This document shows positions 33,343 through 42,824 of a DNA stretch of 64,000 nt, one piece after another. Both the position numbers and the translations under genes were made by a program. The notes beneath the pieces were generated by a model. That model worked only from the letters and a program-made list of their open reading frames with translations. It had not been told where the DNA came from and did no database searches. This DNA is from Spirosoma rigui (GTDB taxonomy: Bacteria > Bacteroidota > Bacteroidia > Cytophagales > Spirosomataceae): positions 2,418,001 through 2,482,000 of the forward strand of contig NZ_CP020105.1 of NCBI RefSeq assembly GCF_002067135.1. The letters run 5' to 3'. Within the stretch, counting starts at the first letter, position 1, and the number at the start of each line of letters is the position of its first letter.

Positions 33343-33494
33343 AATCAGTCAGGCATGTTTGTACGATAAGTAATCGGAGAAACTCGGGTTTTGTTCGGGT
33401 GAGTTAGTAAACTAGGTCCATTTTACGCCCGGTTTACCGTTGAATGGTTATCTTGCTGAACCGTTATGCCAACCGGTCGACCTGACGCTGATCC

Positions 33495-34853
33495 ATGAAG
33501 AAACTGCTGACTAATCTTACTTTCTGGGTATTGACGGCCATTACCCTGGGCATCCTGCTGGGTCACTTTCGACCCGATCTGGCACTGGCCCCTGTCCTGG
33601 ATGAACCCATCAAAACCCGGTTCATGGGGCAGGAGTTAACCCTGGGTGCAACGGTCAGCGAGTTTCTGAGCGGGTTCTTTATCAGCATCGTCAAACTCTT
33701 TATCAGCCCCATCATATTCCTGACCATTGCTCTGGGTATTGTTAGTATGGGCGACCTCAAAAAGGTGGGCAAGGTAGGAGCCAAAGCATTGCTTTATTTT
33801 GAAGTTGTTACAACGGTAGCGCTGCTCATCGGTGTGGTTGTTGCAAATATTATCCGGCCCGGTGCGGGTGTGTCGACGGCTCAGCTCAAAGGGGGCGATA
33901 TTTCGAAGTACACCCAAGGGGCGACTGAATTCAGCTGGATAAAATTCTTTTTCGATAACGTAACCCTGCAGGTACTGGTGGCGGCTATTGTGATTGGCGT
34001 TCTGCTCAGCCGCTACAGCGGACGCGAGCGGATTGTCAGCCTGATGAACCGGCTGTCGACGTATGTATTCTGGGGGTTGCACAAGGTGATGCTGTTGGCA
34101 CCCATCGGTGCTTTTGGTGGAATGGCCTATACCATCGGCAAATACGGGGTGGGTACGCTGCTGCCGCTGGCTAAACTGATGGGTACCGTTTACACGACGA
34201 TGGCCGTGTTCATATTCGGCGTGCTTGGCCTTATCCTGCGTACCTACAAGATCAGTCTGTGGCAGTTCCTGCGCTACATTCGGGAAGAACTGCTCATTGT
34301 GCTGGGTACGTCTTCGTCGGAGGCTGGCCTGCCCTCGCTGATGGAAAAGCTGGAGCGAATGGGTTGCGCCCGGTCGGTTGTGGGGCTGGTGGTCCCGGCG
34401 GGGTACTCGTTTAACCTCGACGGTACGACGATCTACCTCTCGATGGCTACAATCTTTCTGGCTCAGGTATTTGACGTTCAGCTCGATCTCACCCAGATGC
34501 TTACCATCATCGGTATTCTGATGGTTACGTCCAAAGGAGCTGCGGGTGTAACGGGCAGTGGTTTCGTTGTGCTGGCCAGCACCCTGACGGCGGTGAAAGC
34601 CATTCCGGTCGAAGGGCTTGCGTTGCTGCTTGGGGTTGACCGGTTCATGTCTGAAGCCCGTAGCATCACTAACTTCATTGGCAACGGCGTAGCAACGATC
34701 TGGCTGGCAAACAACGAAAAGGCGTTTGACCGTGCCAAAATGCACGAAGCGTTTGGAAACCTGCAAGCGGACGAACAGATAACCCGTGAGCCACTGGATG
34801 AGGCCGGTTACAATTCACCTTCGACCCCCAGGCCAAATAGCGCGAAATCATAA
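33495..34853 (+). CDS. Dicarboxylate/amino acid:cation symporter (DAACS family)
   Basis: 452 residues, about eight membrane helices plus two re-entrant hairpins. Core motifs: the serine-rich hairpin SSSEAGLPSL, GYSFNLDGTTIYL (NMDGT-like sodium and substrate site) and SKGAAGVTGSGF. The pattern is closest to C4-dicarboxylate carriers of the DctA/GltP group, which import succinate, fumarate, malate or glutamate with protons or sodium. The C-terminal end overlaps the 3' end of the convergent gene by 46 bases. Confidence 0.9.
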   Translation: MKKLLTNLTFWVLTAITLGILLGHFRPDLALAPVLDEPIKTRFMGQELTLGATVSEFLSGFFISIVKLFISPIIFLTIALGIVSMGDLKKVGKVGAKALLYFEVVTTVALLIGVVVANIIRPGAGVSTAQLKGGDISKYTQGATEFSWIKFFFDNVTLQVLVAAIVIGVLLSRYSGRERIVSLMNRLSTYVFWGLHKVMLLAPIGAFGGMAYTIGKYGVGTLLPLAKLMGTVYTTMAVFIFGVLGLILRTYKISLWQFLRYIREELLIVLGTSSSEAGLPSLMEKLERMGCARSVVGLVVPAGYSFNLDGTTIYLSMATIFLAQVFDVQLDLTQMLTIIGILMVTSKGAAGVTGSGFVVLASTLTAVKAIPVEGLALLLGVDRFMSEARSITNFIGNGVATIWLANNEKAFDRAKMHEAFGNLQADEQITREPLDEAGYNSPSTPRPNSAKS

Positions 34854-35626
34854 CGTACCGGATCGGCAGAATCAAACTGGCGCAGGGCTTCGGTAAGTTC
34901 GAGCGCAGCTTTCCAGTCGGTTTGTTCGCGCGTGAGCAGACCCAGCCGCCGGGCTACCCGGTTCACATGTACGTCAATCGGTATCACCAGCTGGTCGGGC
35001 CGCAGGCGGGTCCACAAGCCGAAATCAACCCCGCAGTTGTCCTGACGAACCATCCACCGCAAGAACATGAGCAGCCGCTTGCACGATGCGTTACGGGCGG
35101 GTGTTGCAATGTGTTTCCGAGTGCGCTGGGGAAAAAACGGGTCGCAGCAGAAATGGTCGTGGAACGTAATAAGCGCCTGCGCTACGGTGGGGTAGGCCGC
35201 CGACGAGACTCCGTGTTCGGGTAGGCCACCCGGGCCGCCCGCTGCGGTGCCCAGAAAGGCATCCTCCAGCGACTCGTTCGACTGGTAATACTGGTGAAAG
35301 AAGTGCAGAAAATACAGCGCGTCCGTTGCGTTGAAGGTGCGATGCTTGAAAGCCAGAAATCGTTTCAAGTCACTCTCTTCGTGGTTTCGGACAAAATCAT
35401 AGGGCGCCCCGTCCATGTGAGCGACCAGTTCGGCGGCTTTTTTCAGGATGACCGGTCGTTGCCCCCAGGCCAGCATCGCCGACCAGAACCCCATAATTTC
35501 GATGTCCTGTTTCTGACTGAACTGGTGCGGAATGCTGATGGGATCGCGCTCAATGAATGAAGGCCGATTGTATAGATCGGCCTTCGTGTTCAGGAAATCG
35601 CTTAGTGATGAATGATCTATCGACAA
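34808..35626 (-). CDS. TIGR02757 (DUF2400) family protein
   Basis: 272 residues. Recognised by NRPSFIERDPISIPHQFSQKQDIEIMGFWSAMLAWGQRPVI-type content (DPISIPH, GFWSAMLAWG), KRLLMFLRWMVR and VIPIDVHVNRVARRLGLL, a helix-hairpin-helix-like pattern recalling DNA-repair glycosylases. Function not established. Overlaps the DAACS gene tail, so the two transcripts are convergent and complementary over 46 bases. Confidence 0.85.
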   Translation of the reverse strand: MSIDHSSLSDFLNTKADLYNRPSFIERDPISIPHQFSQKQDIEIMGFWSAMLAWGQRPVILKKAAELVAHMDGAPYDFVRNHEESDLKRFLAFKHRTFNATDALYFLHFFHQYYQSNESLEDAFLGTAAGGPGGLPEHGVSSAAYPTVAQALITFHDHFCCDPFFPQRTRKHIATPARNASCKRLLMFLRWMVRQDNCGVDFGLWTRLRPDQLVIPIDVHVNRVARRLGLLTREQTDWKAALELTEALRQFDSADPVRYDFALFGLGVEGEL

Positions 35627-35664
35627 GGAAATATGGATCGTTGTGTGAAAGTATCCCGGCTCAA

Positions 35665-35883
35665 TCAGTGGGAGCGGCCCCCGCTGACCACCCAGGCCAT
35701 TGCCCGCGAGACCCCCGAGAAAAAGGCCAGCACCGTCGAGATAACGAAGGTGAAGATGGCAATGAACGGATACGCCAGCGTGAACATAACCGCAAAGGTT
35801 TTGTAGCCTGGCGACGACTTCATCTGGGCATCGCGTTCGCGGTGACGGCGGGCAATACGTTCTTCTTTCGTTTCCTTTTCCAT
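35665..35883 (-). CDS. Small membrane protein, hypothetical
   Basis: 72 residues from ATG 35883 (MEKETKEERIARRHRER). Charged N-terminal helix, then two hydrophobic segments (FAVMFTLAYPFIAIFTFVI and LAFFSGVSRAMAWVVSG). Starts 10 bases after the LysM gene stop, so it is probably co-transcribed with it. No family recognised. Confidence 0.65.
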   Translation of the reverse strand: MEKETKEERIARRHRERDAQMKSSPGYKTFAVMFTLAYPFIAIFTFVISTVLAFFSGVSRAMAWVVSGGRSH

Positions 35884-35893
35884 AACGGGGTTT

Positions 35894-37024
35894 CTACCGG
35901 ACAATGTAACTGACTTCAGCCCGGAAACGCCGGTCGTCGGGCGAAAGTTTCGCAAAGGCCTGCGTTGAGAGCTTCACGAGGATCTTGTCGTTCACGCCCG
36001 TGTCGGGTAAACGCCCAATCACTTTCACCCACAAACTCTGGTTGTTAAACTCGTTGCGTACCTGTACCAGGGTGCCAATGGGGGCGGTACGGTGCAGCGC
36101 CAGGTATTTCCCCGACCCATCGGCCCCCTCGATCATTTCGGCAATGCCACTGCTCGACACGCGCCGGCCGCGGGTGGGCATGGGAGCGTCATTGCCGGGG
36201 CGGGGCAACTCAACTACGTCCTCAGCATCGGCGGGTTTGGCGGGAGCGGGCGCGGTTCGTTCCGGCGTCGGGGCGTCGTTTTTATGATTGTCGGCCGCTG
36301 GTTCGTTAACCGGACGGGTAGCCGGACGCTCCGGTTTGGGTTCGGGACGCGTTACGGGCGCAGGCTTTGTTTCGGCCGGTTTTTCGGGTCGGGTAGGAGC
36401 ATCGGGGGTTTTGGCCGGGGCTGCGGGTGTCGCTGCGGGACTACGGTCCAGGTAGGCCTTTTCCGAAACAATCAGCGCCTGCCCGATCAATACGTTGTCG
36501 TTAGAGAGGCTGTTCCATTTGCGTACATCCGCCTGCGAGACGCCGTACCGAACGGCCAGGCTGTACAGCGTCTGTCCCGGTTCCACGACGTGGATGCCCG
36601 CCCGGGCGGGGTCTTCTGCTTTTTTAGCCCGCGCCGTAGCAACGGCCGTATTGTTGATTTTAGCTTCGCGGTCCACCTCTTTCTCTTCCTTCCGGATTGC
36701 CTTGTCAATGGCTTTCTCCTGCTTGCGGCTGAGCGACCCATCGGGAATGGGAATCCGAACGACCTGGTCGAACCGTACGGACTCGTTCATTGCAGGGTTA
36801 GCGGCCTTGATATCGGCCACCGACCGGCCATACCGCCGGGCAATGGAATAGAGGGTCTGCCCCTGATCGACACGGTGAAGAATGAAGCGTTTTCCTTCCT
36901 TTTTCTCGATACCGATCGAATCAACGGCGGGGGCGTGGGACAAAAAGCGAACGGGGCCAGGCGTTGCCTGCGCTATACCGCCGAGCAAAAGTAAAGCAGC
37001 GGGTACGATCAAATTGTTTTTCAT
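35894..37024 (-). CDS. Secreted protein with two LysM domains and a RlpA-like C terminus
   Basis: 376 residues from ATG 37024 (MKNNLIVPAALLLLGGIAQA signal peptide). Two LysM repeats (HRVDQGQTLYSIARRYGRSVADIKAANP and HVVEPGQTLYSLAVRYGVSQADVRKWN cores) bind peptidoglycan. They are joined by a charged linker and followed by a Pro/Ala-rich stretch, then a double-psi beta-barrel-like end (GTLVQVRNEFNNQSLWVKVIGR). Probably a periplasmic cell-wall protein. Upstream partner of the small membrane protein gene. Confidence 0.85.
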   Translation of the reverse strand: MKNNLIVPAALLLLGGIAQATPGPVRFLSHAPAVDSIGIEKKEGKRFILHRVDQGQTLYSIARRYGRSVADIKAANPAMNESVRFDQVVRIPIPDGSLSRKQEKAIDKAIRKEEKEVDREAKINNTAVATARAKKAEDPARAGIHVVEPGQTLYSLAVRYGVSQADVRKWNSLSNDNVLIGQALIVSEKAYLDRSPAATPAAPAKTPDAPTRPEKPAETKPAPVTRPEPKPERPATRPVNEPAADNHKNDAPTPERTAPAPAKPADAEDVVELPRPGNDAPMPTRGRRVSSSGIAEMIEGADGSGKYLALHRTAPIGTLVQVRNEFNNQSLWVKVIGRLPDTGVNDKILVKLSTQAFAKLSPDDRRFRAEVSYIVR

Positions 37025-37182
37025 GAGGAGCAGTGCGGGCACCAACGTGTTGAGAATTTCCCAACCTGCCGCCTGTGGACGGCATTATTCGTAAAATTAA
37101 GTAAAATAAGGCTGCTTTCTCCAAAAACGGTTTTTAGTGCCTTTCCGTTTACTTTACGTCTTCAACTCAATTTTTTACTACG

Positions 37183-37935
37183 GTGCTTATTCTCGGTATT
37201 ATTCCCGCCCGCTACGCGTCAACCCGCTTTCCGGCAAAGGCATTAGCCATGATCGGCGGCAAAAGTATGATCCAGCGCGTTGTGGAACAGGCGCAGCAGG
37301 CCCGCTCCATCAGCCGGGTAGTCGTCGCTACCGACGATGAACGGATACGGACGCACGTTGCCGGTTTCGGGGGCGAGGTAGTCATGACATCAGAACACCA
37401 CCAGAGCGGTACCGACCGTTGTCAGGAAGTGGTGGAACAGCTGGGTGTTGCGGCCGATTACGTCGTTAACATTCAGGGTGATGAGCCTTTTATCCAGCCG
37501 CGTCAGATCGATCTGCTAACGTCGGTACTTGATGGGAAAACGGAACTGGCCACCTTGATTAAACCAATCAACGATCTGCAGACGTTGCTGAATCCTAATT
37601 CACCGAAAGTTGTACTGGGCACCTCCGGCGACGCATTGTACTTTAGCCGACAGGCCATACCTTACCTACGGGGCAAGCCGGTAGAAGACTGGCTGGATAC
37701 GCATACGTACTACAAACACATTGGTTTATATGCGTACCGAACCGATATTCTGGCGAAACTTACCAAGCTGCCACCCTCGCTGCTCGAACAGGCTGAAAGC
37801 CTCGAACAACTGCGATGGCTCGAACATGGCTACCGCATCCGGACGGTTATCACAGACCTGGAAAGTCATGGTATCGACACACCCGAAGATCTGAAATTAG
37901 TAGGTCAGCTCTTTAGTCACATGATCAGCCAGTAG
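37183..37935 (+). CDS. kdsB: 3-deoxy-manno-octulosonate cytidylyltransferase
   Basis: 250 residues from GTG 37183. Activates Kdo as CMP-Kdo for lipopolysaccharide inner core. Signature IIPARYASTRFPAKAL, ATDDERI, TSEHHQSGTDRCQE and VVNIQGDEPFIQP are all in place, as is the late HIGLYAYR. Cytoplasmic. Its presence confirms a Gram-negative LPS-bearing cell. Single gene; about 230 non-coding bases follow before porX. Confidence 0.96.
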   Translation: MLILGIIPARYASTRFPAKALAMIGGKSMIQRVVEQAQQARSISRVVVATDDERIRTHVAGFGGEVVMTSEHHQSGTDRCQEVVEQLGVAADYVVNIQGDEPFIQPRQIDLLTSVLDGKTELATLIKPINDLQTLLNPNSPKVVLGTSGDALYFSRQAIPYLRGKPVEDWLDTHTYYKHIGLYAYRTDILAKLTKLPPSLLEQAESLEQLRWLEHGYRIRTVITDLESHGIDTPEDLKLVGQLFSHMISQ

Positions 37936-38166
37936 TTGGTTTGTTCAGTGAGTCAGGCAGTTAGCGAGCGGAGTGTCCCCCGCGATCAGCTGTTCTCCGG
38001 CTTCTGAATCCGCCGACCGGTGGGTGCACAGGCCTGTTAAAAAAGCTTAAAACTGAACCACCCAAACAGAAGCGGGCGTTTGACGTTTAGATAACAGTGC
38101 GTTTACTGTTTGTTTTCGGCCGCTACGTTACGCGGCTGACTATCTGTTTCCCCTAATTGAGAACAC

Positions 38167-39741
38167 ATGCAAAATTATTCGATACTATGGGCCGATGACG
38201 AGATTGATCTCCTGAAGCCTCACATTCTGTTTCTTAAAAACAAAGGGTATGACGTCACGTCGGTCAACAGTGGAGCCGATGCGCTCGACGAAGTGGAGCA
38301 GACGAACTACGACGTTGTATTCCTCGATGAGATGATGCCCGGCATGACGGGACTGGAGACGTTGTCGCAAATCAAGCAACTGCGGCCCAACCTGCCCGTG
38401 GTCATGATTACCAAGAGTGAGGAAGAACACATCATGGAAGAAGCGATCGGCTCCAAAATTGCCGATTACCTCATCAAACCCCTCAACCCGAACCAGATTC
38501 TACTGTCGGTCAAGAAAATACTCGACAACAAACGGCTCGTGACCGAGCGAACCAATATTGGCTACCAGCAGGATTTCCGGAATATCTCCATGCAGTATAA
38601 TGACCGCATGAGCTATGAGGAATGGGCCGACGTCTATAAGAAATTGATCTACTGGGAACTGGAGCTGGACAACTCGCAGGACAAGAGTATGCTGGAGGTA
38701 ATGAACATGCAGAAAAGCGAAGCCAACGCTACGTTCTGCAAGTTCGTGATCGACAACTACGAGGATTGGCTGAACGATCCGAAAATGGACAGCCCCATCA
38801 TGTCGCACCAGCTGATGCGTAAGAAAGTGTTCCCGCTGCTGAACCAGAATGGGTCATCCGGCGAGGCTCCTCTGTTCTTCCTGCTTATCGATAACCTGCG
38901 CTACGACCAGTGGAAAATCATTGAGCCGTTGCTCTCCGAGTACTTTACGGTTGAAGAAGAATCCTCGTACTACTCGATCCTGCCCACCACAACGGGCTTC
39001 GCGCGGAATGCTATTTTCTCGGGTATGATGCCGAGCGAGATGGAACGTAAACATCCGGATCTGTGGGTTAATGACGACAGCGAAGATGAAGGACTGAACA
39101 ACCACGAGGACGAATTCCTGCGTCGGCAGCTCGAACAGAGCCGCCTGAACATTAAAATGTCGTACCATAAGATTCTGAACGTAGGGCAGGGGAAATCGCT
39201 GGTCGACAACTTTAACAACCTGCTGCAGAATCAACTGAACGTCGTGGTATACAACTTTGTGGACATGCTGAGCCATGCCCGAACCGACATGGCGATGATC
39301 AAGGAACTGGCACCGGATGAGTCGGCTTACCGCTCCATCACGAAGTCATGGTTCCTGCACTCGCCCCTGTTGGAGTTCATTCAGAAGGTAGCGTCGAAAG
39401 GCGGCCGGCTCATCGTTACCACCGACCACGGCATGATCCGGGTGCAGAAACCTGCCAAGATCGTGGGCTACCGCGAAACGAATACGAACCTGCGCTACAA
39501 GCAGGGTAAGAACCTGGGTTTCGACGACAACCACCTGTTTGTGGGGCGTAAACCCGAACGACTCTTCCTGCCCAAGCCGCACGTATCAACGGCCTACGTA
39601 TTCACGCTGGAAGACTACTTCTTTGCGTACCCGAACAACTATAACTACTACGTGAACCATTACCGGAATACTTTCCAGCACGGCGGGGTATCGCTCGAGG
39701 AAATGGTCATTCCGTTCTCCTACCTGAAAGCGAAAGTTTAA
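38167..39741 (+). CDS. porX: PorX-type response regulator with PglZ-like phosphatase domain
   Basis: 524 residues. Receiver domain (1-120): ILWADDEIDLLKPH, phospho-acceptor Asp in VVFLDEMMPGMTG, Thr/Lys in VVMITKS and YLIKPLNP. Helical linker, then a PglZ domain (alkaline-phosphatase fold) with FFLLIDNLRYDQW (metal-binding Asp), STLPTTTGFARNAIFSG-like segment (LPTTTGFARNAIFSG) and LIVTTDHGMIRVQ. PorX with the PorY kinase controls type IX secretion genes in Bacteroidota. The PorY partner is not next to it. The T9SS-tailed surface protein at 19.7 kb would be in the same system. The gene ends 3 bases before a 78-bp palindrome. Confidence 0.93.
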   Translation: MQNYSILWADDEIDLLKPHILFLKNKGYDVTSVNSGADALDEVEQTNYDVVFLDEMMPGMTGLETLSQIKQLRPNLPVVMITKSEEEHIMEEAIGSKIADYLIKPLNPNQILLSVKKILDNKRLVTERTNIGYQQDFRNISMQYNDRMSYEEWADVYKKLIYWELELDNSQDKSMLEVMNMQKSEANATFCKFVIDNYEDWLNDPKMDSPIMSHQLMRKKVFPLLNQNGSSGEAPLFFLLIDNLRYDQWKIIEPLLSEYFTVEEESSYYSILPTTTGFARNAIFSGMMPSEMERKHPDLWVNDDSEDEGLNNHEDEFLRRQLEQSRLNIKMSYHKILNVGQGKSLVDNFNNLLQNQLNVVVYNFVDMLSHARTDMAMIKELAPDESAYRSITKSWFLHSPLLEFIQKVASKGGRLIVTTDHGMIRVQKPAKIVGYRETNTNLRYKQGKNLGFDDNHLFVGRKPERLFLPKPHVSTAYVFTLEDYFFAYPNNYNYYVNHYRNTFQHGGVSLEEMVIPFSYLKAKV

Positions 39742-39744
39742 CCG

Positions 39745-39822
39745 AAGGAAAAAGAAGAAAGGGACGAAGGGAAAGCCGGCGCATGCGCCGGCTTTCCCTT
39801 CGTCCCTTTCTTCTTTTTCCTT
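39745..39822. terminator. 78-bp perfect loop-free palindrome between porX and ftsE
   Basis: Centred between 39783 and 39784. Each 39-base arm matches perfectly; the left arm is almost all purine (AAGGAAAAAGAAGAAAGGG...) and the centre is GCCGGCGCATGCGCCGGC. It surely ends transcription of the convergent genes on both sides, but is far longer and more perfect than a standard terminator, with no loop bases. Confidence 0.9.
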
Positions 39823-39833
39823 TTTCTCTTCGC

Positions 39834-40514
39834 TTACCCCATCAACTCCACGACCTGACCATCCTGACAGCGCAGGACGCGGGCGGGGTATTTGTTGAGC
39901 AGGTCGTAGTTGTGGGTGGCCATCAGAATAGCCGTACCCGAGTTGTTGATGGCCTGAAATACCTTCATAATCTGATCGGACACGGCCGGGTCGAGGTTAC
40001 CCGTCGGTTCATCGGCAATCAGAATCTGTGGTTCGTTGAGCATGGCGCGGGCTACGACTACGCGCTGCTGTTCGCCCCCCGACAGTTGGTGGGGCATTTT
40101 CTTTTGCGCCGTACCCAGCCCTACCTGCATCAACACATCGGCAATGCGGTTGTTCATCTCGGTCCGGTCTTTCCAGCCGGTTGCTTTCAAGACAAACTTC
40201 AGATTATCTTCCACACTTCGGTCGAAGAACAGTTGAAAATCCTGAAAGACGATGCCGATTTTCCGGCGGAGTTGTGGGACATCGCGGGGTTTGAGCGCAT
40301 CGAGTGGATAACCCGCTACGTAACCTTTGCCGTTCTGGAGCCACAAATCGGCGTAGAGCGTTTTAAGCAGCGACGATTTTCCACTGCCGGTACGCCCGAT
40401 AAGGTACGCAAAATCGCCTTTGTTGATCTGGAAAGATACATCGCCCAGCACCAGTTTCTGGCCCTGGTAAATGTCGGCGTGTTCGAGAGTAAGAACGGGT
40501 TCGCTGGAGAACAT
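39834..40514 (-). CDS. ftsE: Cell division ATP-binding protein FtsE
   Basis: 226 residues. ABC ATPase with Walker [11 protein letters not shown]-loop VFQDFQLF, signature LSGGEQQR, Walker [13 protein letters not shown] and the H-loop in ATHNYDLL. Works with FtsX in the inner membrane to activate peptidoglycan hydrolases during division. ftsX is not adjacent here. The end lies just beyond the long palindrome shared with porX. Other LolD/MacB-type ATPases are similar, but the FtsE pattern ([27 protein letters not shown] region) fits best. Confidence 0.88.
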   Translation of the reverse strand: MFSSEPVLTLEHADIYQGQKLVLGDVSFQINKGDFAYLIGRTGSGKSSLLKTLYADLWLQNGKGYVAGYPLDALKPRDVPQLRRKIGIVFQDFQLFFDRSVEDNLKFVLKATGWKDRTEMNNRIADVLMQVGLGTAQKKMPHQLSGGEQQRVVVARAMLNEPQILIADEPTGNLDPAVSDQIMKVFQAINNSGTAILMATHNYDLLNKYPARVLRCQDGQVVELMG

Positions 40515-40641
40515 GAACGGAGTTGATAAGGTGTTCAGTCGGTTAGTCGGTCAGTTGACGAGGTGGTCAGTACCTACTGCCAGAACGTTTTCAGGCTATT
40601 GGTTGACGGACTCCCGGACTGACCGACTAAACTTACTTTGC

Positions 40642-41310
40642 TTACTGCTTCACCGGCAGGTTTGCTTTCTCGTGGTCGGCCAGGAATTTAGCCAGACCGC
40701 TGTCGGTAAGGGGGTGATTGAGCAACGACTTGATAACGCTCAACGGAGCCGTAATGACATCGGCACCGATCTCGGCACACTGAATAACGTGCATCGGGTG
40801 CCGCACCGAGGCTGCCAGGACTTCGGTCGCGTAGCCGTAGTTGGTAAAGATCGTTACGATCTGCTCGATCAGCGCCATACCGTCGGTCGAGATGTCGTCC
40901 AGGCGACCTACGAACGGTGACACATACGTAGCCCCCGCTTTAGCCGCCAGCAGCGCCTGTCCGGCCGAGAAGATAAGGGTGCAGTTGGTACGGATACCTT
41001 TTTCCGAGAAGTACTTGATGGCTTTGACGCCATCGCCCGTCATCGGCACTTTCACCACGATATTCTCATCGAGTTCGGCCAGTTCTTCACCCTCGCGGAT
41101 CATCTCGTCGAATTTGACCGAGATAACCTCGGCGCTGATGTCGCCGTCTACGATCTCGCAGATTTGCTTGTAGTGACGCATCACATTGTCTTTGCCGGTG
41201 ATGCCTTCTTTTGCCATCAGCGACGGGTTGGTCGTTACGCCATCGAGGATACCCATATCCTGGGCCTCGCGAATGTCAGCCAGATTGGCCGTGTCAATGA
41301 AAAACTTCAT
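40642..41310 (-). CDS. fsa: Fructose-6-phosphate aldolase / transaldolase-like protein
   Basis: 222 residues from ATG 41310 ([16 protein letters not shown]); a frame to 41373 adds unrelated sequence. Short transaldolase (type 3B) with [14 protein letters not shown], the Schiff-base Lys in [37 protein letters not shown] and ASVRHPMHV. Length near 220 fits the FSA/TalC group, which either splits fructose-6-phosphate or acts as transaldolase in the pentose phosphate pathway; the sequence does not tell which. Upstream of it on the same strand is galK. Confidence 0.92.
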   Translation of the reverse strand: MKFFIDTANLADIREAQDMGILDGVTTNPSLMAKEGITGKDNVMRHYKQICEIVDGDISAEVISVKFDEMIREGEELAELDENIVVKVPMTGDGVKAIKYFSEKGIRTNCTLIFSAGQALLAAKAGATYVSPFVGRLDDISTDGMALIEQIVTIFTNYGYATEVLAASVRHPMHVIQCAEIGADVITAPLSVIKSLLNHPLTDSGLAKFLADHEKANLPVKQ

Positions 41311-41402
41311 GGTTCCTGCGTTAAAAATTAGGTGGTTGGATCGGTAACAGGCCGAAGAACGGGCTACAAACATACGGCATCTTGGACGGATGCACCGTAT
41401 GG

Positions 41403-42566
41403 CTAGCTAATTGTCGGATGAATCAGGTGTGTACCATTTTCAATTTTGCAGACGTGGATGGATGTATCCTTACCGGTAGCTGCTTTGTAGTGCTTCGTAA
41501 GCTGAGTTTTGAAAGCGTCGAGTCCGTCTTCCCGAACGAGGTTGATGGTGCAGCCGCCGAAGCCGCCCCCCATCATGCGGGCACCCAGTACCCCCGGCTG
41601 CCGACGGGCAATATCGACCAGCGTATCGAGTTCAGGGCAGCTTACTTGGTACCAGTTGCTGAGCCCTTCGTGCGATCCGTACATAAGCTGTCCAAAGGTA
41701 GCCAGGTCATTGGCTTCGAGGGCAGCAACACCGTCGAGCAGGCGCTGGTTTTCCTGCACTACGTAAGCACACCGGCGGTAGATAAGAGGCTGGGTTTCGC
41801 GCAGGTGCCGGTCCAGCATGTCCATCGTGACATCGCGCAGGCTGTTGATTTCGGGGTAGAATACTTTCAAAAACCGAACGCCCGATTCGCACTCGGCCCG
41901 GCGTGTGTTGTACTCCGATACCACGAGTGAATGTTTGACCTGGCTGTCGCACAAGACAATACGGACACCGTCCATGCGGAAAGGCGCGTAGGTATATTCG
42001 AGCGAGCGGCAGTCGAGCTTAATAACGTGTTCGGCCCGTCCCATCATACTCGCGAACATATCCATGATGCCCACTTTAGCCCCCACGAAGTCGTTTTCGG
42101 CCCGTTGTGACATTTTCAGGAGGTTTAGCCGGTCAATGCCCAGGCCACACAGTTCGTTGAGGGCAAAGCCAACGCCGTTCTCGAGCGCTGCCGACGACGA
42201 CAGGCCAGCCCCAATGGGAATGGTGCCGCCAAAAACGCAGTTGAAGCCACTCAGCTTGTGACCCGCCAACCGAAGCTGTGCCACAACGCCCAGGACGTAA
42301 TCGGCCCAGGTGTGCGTGGGGCTAAGATCGCTGATCGAACCAACGTAGGTCTCGCCGAGGTCATGCGCAATGAGGTGAATGGCATCGTCAGACCGCAAGC
42401 CAGCCGCCAGGTAAATGGCTTTGTCGATAGCAGCCGGCAGCACAAAGCCTTCGTTGTAGTCGGTATGTTCGCCAATGAGGTTGACGCGACCGGGAGAGCA
42501 AACGGATACGGGAGTAGCGTGGAAGGCATCCTGGTAAGATGCCGTCAGTTGTGTGAGCAATTCCAT
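41403..42566 (-). CDS. galK: Galactokinase
   Basis: 387 residues. Phosphorylates galactose at C1 in the Leloir pathway. GHMP kinase marks: galactose-binding [22 protein letters not shown] loop [14 protein letters not shown], and [15 protein letters not shown] near the end. Cytoplasmic. Divergent from the TPR lipoprotein gene. Together with the two aldose epimerases in the window it supports galactose use. galT and galE are not in view. Confidence 0.96.
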   Translation of the reverse strand: MELLTQLTASYQDAFHATPVSVCSPGRVNLIGEHTDYNEGFVLPAAIDKAIYLAAGLRSDDAIHLIAHDLGETYVGSISDLSPTHTWADYVLGVVAQLRLAGHKLSGFNCVFGGTIPIGAGLSSSAALENGVGFALNELCGLGIDRLNLLKMSQRAENDFVGAKVGIMDMFASMMGRAEHVIKLDCRSLEYTYAPFRMDGVRIVLCDSQVKHSLVVSEYNTRRAECESGVRFLKVFYPEINSLRDVTMDMLDRHLRETQPLIYRRCAYVVQENQRLLDGVAALEANDLATFGQLMYGSHEGLSNWYQVSCPELDTLVDIARRQPGVLGARMMGGGFGGCTINLVREDGLDAFKTQLTKHYKAATGKDTSIHVCKIENGTHLIHPTIS

Positions 42567-42798
42567 AGGAAGGGAGTAGGAATTTAGCGGCTCTTACAGC
42601 TAAAACGGACGAACCGCCAAAAAAATAGCCAATTCAAAAGAACCGGCCTAAAAATAAAAAATGGCAAACCAATGTCTCACCGCTACGACCACCTACCCTT
42701 GCTTCGGTCAAGACCTGGGGGATTCAGCAGGAGCTGGTAGCACCGATTTGCCGATGCAAAGTTAAGCAAATGTTAGTCAAACGACCAAATTTCGCCCG

Positions 42799-42806
42799 TA
42801 CCTTTG
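42799..42806 (+). promoter_or_regulatory. Putative -7 promoter motif for the TPR lipoprotein
   Basis: TACCTTTG, a full TAnnTTTG match, 18 bases before the ATG at 42825. Confidence 0.45.
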
Positions 42807-42824
42807 GCCCGAAAACATAAAGCC

